DNA from: Desulfosarcina sp.
GTDB lineage: Bacteria; Desulfobacterota; Desulfobacteria; Desulfobacterales; Desulfosarcinaceae
Direction of reading: 5' to 3'
NCBI GenBank assembly: GCA_014237405.1
Contig: JABZFO010000186.1
Location: 1 to 64,000 of the forward strand
DNA length: 64,000 nucleotides
The notes under the pieces are model-generated. The model searched no databases. It saw only the letters and a program-made list of their open reading frames with translations, and was not told where the DNA came from. A program made the translations under genes and the position numbers. Shown piece by piece: positions 56,724 to 64,000 of the stretch (positions are counted from its first letter, which is position 1; the number at the start of each line of letters is the position of its first letter).

Positions 56724-57574
56724 ATGAAGATGCCCAACCGTTCCGTCCGCCTAACCGACCATATGATGCTGATCGGTTTTTCTCTGGCGTTGGTCTACTG
56801 GATCCTCGACTCTATTTTATCCATTTTTACCAGCTACGACAACTTATTCGACAATACACCATCAATGAACGGAAAAAAGCGGAAGCCAAGCTCGAACGTG
56901 ATGCCGCCACCCGTGAACGCTTTCAGCGGTTGCTCTCACCGGATCTTGCCGAACGGGTCGTTTCCGGCGAACTGAAGGTTGAAAAGGGGGGGAAAGACAG
57001 TGTGGCAACGGTCCTTTTTGTGGACATCCGAGGTTTTACCACCATGAGTGAGAATAACCGGGCCTCCGAAGTACTTCGACTGCTCAACGAGTACTACGAA
57101 GTGCTGGTGGAAGTGGTGTTTCGCCATGAAGGCACAGTGGATAAATTCATCGGCGATGAGATGATGGTAATCTGGGGGGCTCCGGTCGTTCACGACGACG
57201 ACCCCCACCGGGCCGTGATGGCCGCCCTGGACATGAAGGTGGCACTTGCCGAATTCAACCGTAAAATCCTTAACACGGGCCGAACGGAGATCCGGGTAGG
57301 CATCGGCATCAACACCGGTAATCTCATGGCGGGATATATCGGTTCTTCTCACACCATGAGCTACTCGGTCATTGGCGATACCGTCAATACGGCCTCCCGG
57401 TTATGCTCCTCGGCACAGCCCGATCAGATTTTAATTTCCGAGAATACGTGGATACGGGTCAAAGACCGGTTTGACTCCACCCCATTGGGTAAGGTTCAGG
57501 CCAAGGGCAAATTCAAACCCGTCAACGCCTTCGCAGTCACCGGCAAAAAACTGCCTGCCGATGGGTCTGGTTAG
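56724..57574 (+). CDS. Membrane adenylate/guanylate cyclase (class III), frameshifted
   Basis: The start at 56724 (MKMPNRSVRLTDHMMLIGFS) follows GGAGAG. A membrane helix is followed near 56820-56835 by a frame change; the continuation is RQYTINERKKAEAKLERDAA... in another frame. From 56930 the catalytic domain is intact: VLFVDIRGFTTMSE (metal Asp), VDKFIGDEMMVIWGAP, GIGINTGNLMAGYIGS and GDTVNTASRLCS. About 30 residues between the helix and the coiled coil appear missing. The product would be cAMP or cGMP. It is divergent from the pilus operon. Confidence 0.8.
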
Positions 57575-57744
57575 AGGCAGTAGGTTCTGCCGGAATAAGT
57601 CCGATAAAGAACCCAGAAGTCAGAATCAAGAATCCAGAATAAGGGTTTCGTCTTCAGCTCAGTTAAAAAAAATATTAAATTTGCCGGAGCGAAGCGACAT
57701 CCGAGTTCTTCTATTGTATGAAACTTCAATACCCGTAATTAAAC

Positions 57745-57876
57745 AGCTGAACGCCCAACATCGAACATCCAACGTCGAACGTCGAATAAGGTATTCTATC
57801 CTTTTCATAAATCGGTGAAGCGTAGCGACCTCATCATTCGATGTTCAACGTTCGATGTTCGATGTTCAATTTTTAA
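57745..57876. repeat. Dispersed fold-back repeat, TCGAACATCGAAC family (copy 2)
   Basis: The left arm (57745-57790) has CAACATCGAACATCCAACGTCGAACGTCGAAT. The right arm (57833-57876) has ATTCGATGTTCAACGTTCGATGTTCGATGTTCA. The two arms are inverse complements and share units with the copy at 16166-16431. They sit in the 429-bp gap between the cyclase and ispF. The left part of the gap (57600-57640) has a short AGAAGTCAGAATC fragment of the other repeat family; nothing coding is seen. Confidence 0.65.
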
Positions 57877-58003
57877 TCAAGACCACAGCTCAGCGTTCCG
57901 GGAATATGGGTTCATTTCCGATGCCAGGTGTGGCTTTACGGCGAACGCCAAGTGTGCTATGCGTTCTGCTCTCACAGCGGCGCGAAACGAGACATAACTC
58001 TTT

Positions 58004-58498
58004 ATGACACGCATCGGTTTGGGATATGATATTCATCGCCTGGTGCCCGGCAGAAAACTGGTGCTGGGCGGGGAAAGCATCCCTTTTGACAAGGGGCTGC
58101 TGGGGCATTCAGACGCCGATGTTCTGGTGCATGCTGTCTGCGACGCCCTTTTGGGTGCGGTGGGAATGGGGGACATCGGCGAACATTTCCCCGATACCGA
58201 TCCCCAGTACCGTGGTATCTACAGCATCGACCTGTTGAAAACAGTCTACCGCTTGGTAAAAGAACTCGGGTTTGCACTGGTCAACATGGATGCCACCGTG
58301 TTTGCACAAGCGCCCCGAATGTCGCCTTACAAAGCACGGATGGCGATCCGAATGGCCGACAGCATGTCCGTGGATCACCGGATGATCAACATCAAGGCTA
58401 CCACCACCGAAGGCCTCGGGATCATCGGCAAGGGAGACGGCATTGCCGCCATGTGTGTCGTCCTGCTTCAATCCACAACGCCGGAATTCGGCAAATAA
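58004..58498 (+). CDS. ispF: 2-C-methyl-D-erythritol 2,4-cyclodiphosphate synthase
   Basis: A 164-residue enzyme of the MEP isoprenoid pathway. It carries zinc-ligand motif GYDIHRLVPG and GHSDADVLVHAVCDALLGAV, FPDTDPQYRGI, and ATTTEGLGIIGKGDGIAA near the C-terminus, all diagnostic. Length is normal and no gap is seen. It lies 7 bp before the cysS frame, a common neighbour pairing. Confidence 0.97.
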   Translation: MTRIGLGYDIHRLVPGRKLVLGGESIPFDKGLLGHSDADVLVHAVCDALLGAVGMGDIGEHFPDTDPQYRGIYSIDLLKTVYRLVKELGFALVNMDATVFAQAPRMSPYKARMAIRMADSMSVDHRMINIKATTTEGLGIIGKGDGIAAMCVVLLQSTTPEFGK

Positions 58499-58522
58499 CC
58501 CATCGTGCGAGGGTCTTTACAG

Positions 58523-59959
58523 ATGGCTATGCGTATCTACAACACACTGACGAAATCAAAAGAGACATTTAAACCGGTGGCGCCCGGTCAAGTCAAGATG
58601 TATGTTTGCGGCCCCACCGTCTACGACTTCTGCCACGTGGGTCATGCCCGCTCGGTGGTGGTGTTTGACGTGGTGGTTCGTTACCTTCGGGCCATGGATT
58701 ATCAGGTCACCTACGTCCGCAATTTCACGGATGTGGATGATAAAATCATCAAACGGGCCAACGAGGTGGGCATGGATGCGCGCCGGCTGGCCGAAAAATA
58801 CATCGGCGAGTTCCACCGTGACATGGACGCGCTGAATGTGATGCGGGCCGACCAGGAACCGAAGGTCACTGATCACATCGACGACATTATCAATATCGTG
58901 AAGACACTGTTGGACAAAAAAGTCGGCTACCTGGCCGACGGTGATGTGTTTTATTCGGTGGAGACCTTCAAGGAATACGGGAAACTATCCGGCCGGAAAC
59001 TGGCGGATATGGTGGCCGGCAGCCGGGTCGAGATCAACGTAAATAAACGTAACCCCTTTGATTTCGTTCTGTGGAAAGCCGCCAAACCGGGTGAACCGTC
59101 ATGGCCGAGCCCTTGGGGCGAGGGGCGGCCGGGATGGCATATCGAATGTTCGGCAATGAGCAGGCGCTTTCTCGGTGAGACCTTCGATATCCACGGCGGC
59201 GGCAAGGACCTGATCTTTCCCCACCACGAAAATGAGATCGCCCAATCCGAAGCCGCCCACGGTAAAACCTTTGCCCGCTACTGGATGCACAACGGGTTCG
59301 TGAACATCGACAACGAGAAAATGTCCAAATCCTTGAATAATTTTCTGATGATCAAGGATATCCTGAAATCCTACCATCCCGAGACCGTCAGGCTTTTCCT
59401 GCTCTCCAGCCATTACCGCAGCCCCATCGATTTTTCGGACCGGAATCTGAAAGAGTCGGAAAAAGCGCTGGACAAAATTTATGGAGTGGTTAAACGGCTG
59501 GACCAGGAAGCCGGAATCGCCGACGCAGACGATACTTCGCCTACCGGCGCCAACTGGCGGGCCTTTTGCGAATCCATGGACGATGATTTCAACACGGCCA
59601 GAGGAGTCGGGATACTCTTTAACCTGGTAAAAGAGACCAATCGGATATTGGACGACGGCAAAACGTCACCGCAGTCGAGCGGCGAGTTGACGACCCTGAC
59701 CACCGACCTGATGCGGATGGGCAATATCCTGGGGATTCTCCAACAGCCGTGGCAGGCCTTCTTCGAGGAACGGGCTAAAAGCCGGCTCCAGGATATGGCC
59801 ATCTCTCCCGAAACCATCGACGAGCTGGTGGCTGAACGGACTGCTGCCCGCAAAAACAAGGAATGGAAACGGGCAGACGAGATCAGGGATCAGCTGGAAA
59901 AAGCCGGAATCACCCTCGAGGACAAAGCCGACGGCACCCACTGGAAAGTGGCAACCTAA
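58523..59959 (+). CDS. cysS: Cysteinyl-tRNA synthetase
   Basis: A class I aminoacyl-tRNA synthetase of about 478 residues. Seen: YVCGPTVYDFCHVGHARS (zinc Cys and HIGH-like HVGH), WHIECSAMSRRFLG with zinc Cys, FPHHENEIAQSEAA and KMSKSLNNFL (KMSKS). Met at 58523 (MAMRIYNTLT) is a better start than 58505. It follows ispF closely and precedes uvrB by only 6 bp, so ispF-cysS-uvrB probably form an operon. No internal gap. Confidence 0.97.
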   Translation: MAMRIYNTLTKSKETFKPVAPGQVKMYVCGPTVYDFCHVGHARSVVVFDVVVRYLRAMDYQVTYVRNFTDVDDKIIKRANEVGMDARRLAEKYIGEFHRDMDALNVMRADQEPKVTDHIDDIINIVKTLLDKKVGYLADGDVFYSVETFKEYGKLSGRKLADMVAGSRVEINVNKRNPFDFVLWKAAKPGEPSWPSPWGEGRPGWHIECSAMSRRFLGETFDIHGGGKDLIFPHHENEIAQSEAAHGKTFARYWMHNGFVNIDNEKMSKSLNNFLMIKDILKSYHPETVRLFLLSSHYRSPIDFSDRNLKESEKALDKIYGVVKRLDQEAGIADADDTSPTGANWRAFCESMDDDFNTARGVGILFNLVKETNRILDDGKTSPQSSGELTTLTTDLMRMGNILGILQQPWQAFFEERAKSRLQDMAISPETIDELVAERTAARKNKEWKRADEIRDQLEKAGITLEDKADGTHWKVAT

Positions 59960-59965
59960 TTCCAC

Positions 59966-61877
59966 ATGTCGTCATTTAAGCTCGTATCGGATTTTACACC
60001 CTGCGGAGATCAGCCTCCGGCCATCGATACGATCTCGAAAAAGATTCTCGACGGCACAAAAAGCCAGGTACTGTTGGGGGTTACCGGTTCCGGTAAAACC
60101 TTCACGATGGCCAACATCATTGCCCGAGTCAATCGCCCGTCGCTGATCCTGGCGCCCAACAAAACCCTGGCCGCCCAGCTCTACAACGAGTTTCGCCACC
60201 TGTTCCCGGAAAATGCCGTCGAGTATTTTGTCAGCTACTACGACTATTACCAGCCGGAAGCCTACCTTCCCACCACGGACACCTACATCCAGAAGGATTC
60301 TTCAATCAACGAGTTGATCGATAAAATGCGCCATTCGGCCACCCGCAACGTGCTGTCACGGACCGATGTGGTGGTGGTGGCCAGCGTGTCCTGTATTTTC
60401 GGCCTGGGTGCGCCTGAAGATTACCTGTCCATGCGTATCGATATCGCAGCCGGTATGGATCTGCCCCGGGAGCGGCTGCTCTATCAGTTGGTGTCCATCC
60501 ACTACCAGCGAAACGATATGGATTTCCACCGTGGCGTTTTTCGAGTGCGGGGGGACCGGGTGGAGATCTTTCCCGCCTACGAAGAGGACATGGCGGTTCG
60601 CATCGATTTTTTCGGGGACGAAATCGAGAATATCTTCGAGTTCGATCCGCTGAAGGGGACCACCCTCAGACGTGTGGACAAGGTCACCCTGTTTCCGGCC
60701 AGCCACTACGTTACCCGCAAAACGACTCTCGATCGGGCCACCAAGACCATTGTCCGGGAACTGAAAGATCGAGTAGATTTTTTCCGCAATGAAAACAGGC
60801 TCATTGAAGCTCAGCGTATCGAAGAGCGCACGCTCTTCGATTTGGAAATGATTCAGGAGATTGGTTACTGCAACGGCATTGAGAACTATTCCCGTCACCT
60901 CACCGGCCGCCTGGCCGGCCAGCCGCCGCCCACGCTGCTGGATTATTTTCCCAAGGATTTCCTCATTTTCGTGGATGAAAGCCATATCGCCGTATCCCAG
61001 ATTCGAGCCATGTATAAAGGGGACCGTTCCCGCAAGGAGACCTTGGTCAACTATGGTTTCCGGCTACCGTCGGCCCTGGACAACCGGCCGCTGAAGTTCG
61101 AGGAGTGGTCCAAACGTATCCACCGGATCGTCTATGTATCAGCCACCCCGGCGGAGTATGAACTGACAGCCTCCAAAGGCCGGGTCGTCGAGCAGATTGT
61201 CCGGCCCACCGGCCTCATCGACCCGGTGGTACATGTGCGGGGCGCCCGCAATCAGGTGGATGACCTGTATGGGGAAATTCGGAATCGGCAGCAGCGCGGG
61301 GAACGAATTCTGGTGACCACCCTGACCAAACGGATGGCCGAAGACCTCACCGAATATTATACGGACCTGGGGCTGGCCGTGCGTTATCTGCATTCTGACA
61401 TTCCAACCATGGAACGTATGGACATCATTAGGGATCTGCGAGTGGGTAAGTTCGATGCGCTGATCGGTATCAATCTACTGCGGGAGGGACTTGATATCCC
61501 CGAGGTATCCCTGGTGGCCATTCTGGATGCGGACAAAGAGGGTTTTCTGCGATCCACGCGTTCACTGGTTCAAACCTTCGGCCGTGCGGCCAGAAACATC
61601 AATGGCACCGTTGTCCTTTATGCCGACAAGGTTACCGCCTCAATGAAACAGGCGATGGAAGAAACCGACCGGCGGCGAGCCATCCAGCAGCAATACAACG
61701 AAACCCACCGCATCACCCCGCGAACCGTTCACAAGACCATTACGGATATCTTCGACACGGCCTATGAATCGCCGGAAACCGAACCGATGCAGGTCCAAGG
61801 ATTTGGCCTTTGAAAAGGCCGCCCGGATCCGGGACCGGATCAAGGCGCTTCGAAAACGTCTGTTGTTCGAGTCCTGA
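59966..61877 (+). CDS. uvrB: Excinuclease ABC subunit B, frameshifted near the C-terminus
   Basis: The nucleotide-excision-repair helicase. Seen: Walker [11 protein letters not shown], beta-hairpin [33 protein letters not shown] and [11 protein letters not shown]. The first frame ends at 61813 with an out-of-frame tail. The C-terminal UVR motif ([20 protein letters not shown]) lies in another frame and stops at 61877. The segment before it is missing, roughly 25-30 residues, with the break near 61780-61795. As written, the product would lack the UvrA/UvrC-binding UVR motif. Confidence 0.93.
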
Positions 61878-62086
61878 TCCCAGACCGATTCCCTGCTTAA
61901 GAATGGTGGGTCTTCCATGGAGGATCATCTTTAAAAAAGTTAGCCTGATCCAGAGGGTTCAAGGGGTCAAGGATTCGAGGATTCAAGTGATATACTGAAT
62001 ATCTTCATGGCGTTACAAAATTCAACACAGGCACTTTGCCGTGTGCTTAAAGATCTGTTTATTTGGCAAATCATCCGGAGACAGCG

Positions 62087-64000
<1,914 letters not shown>

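Noticed and set aside
57600-57660. Possible promoter or leader upstream of ispF
   Set aside because: The sequence matches fragments of the dispersed GTCAGAAGTC-type repeats rather than a promoter consensus.

Overview
The window looks like a chromosomal segment of a marine or sediment deltaproteobacterium, probably a sulfate reducer of the Desulfosarcina/Desulfobacteraceae type. This rests on gene content recognised by eye: a PUFA/secondary-lipid synthase, an Hsp70-DUF2760 pair, an ADP-forming acyl-CoA synthetase, a GpgS-type compatible-solute cluster and an MSHA-like pilus locus. No database search was possible.

Layout. 1-6434 (minus): a giant PfaC-like lipid synthase (KS, chain-length-factor KS, AT, dehydratases) split over three reading frames and running off the left edge. 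6702-16017: universal stress protein, two transporters, a J-domain protein, a small-protein operon and a symporter-histidine kinase with its small membrane partner. 16515-20050: Hsp70-like protein and DUF2760 protein. 20397-26779: pgi, a FabH-like ketosynthase lacking its catalytic-His segment, an acidic membrane protein with tandem leucine-rich-like repeats and its secreted partner, and sixA. 26789-32810: two glycosyltransferases, a HAD hydrolase, a peptidase-like protein and gpgS, probably making a glucosylglycerate-type solute. 33031-37863: TPR protein, NUDIX hydrolase, MFS transporter and acyl-CoA synthetase. 38186-56508: an MSHA-like type IV pilus locus, mostly on the minus strand, with a membrane-bound sigma-54 activator beside a pilin gene that has a sigma-54 promoter. 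56724-64000: adenylate/guanylate cyclase, ispF, cysS, uvrB, uvrC and the 3' end of a malate dehydrogenase gene.

Two window-wide patterns stand out. First, a roughly 165-bp fold-back element occurs four times, each copy abutting or overlapping a stop codon. Its ends are conserved, while its inner arms differ between copies but keep pairing with each other. Second, about a dozen otherwise healthy genes (pfa, fabH, uvrB, uvrC, cyclase, glycosyltransferase, peptidase, acyl-CoA synthetase and others) each appear to lack a short internal segment of roughly 25-45 codons, in frame or with a frameshift. That regularity suggests an assembly artefact as much as biology, and it should be resolved before any of these genes is called a pseudogene.
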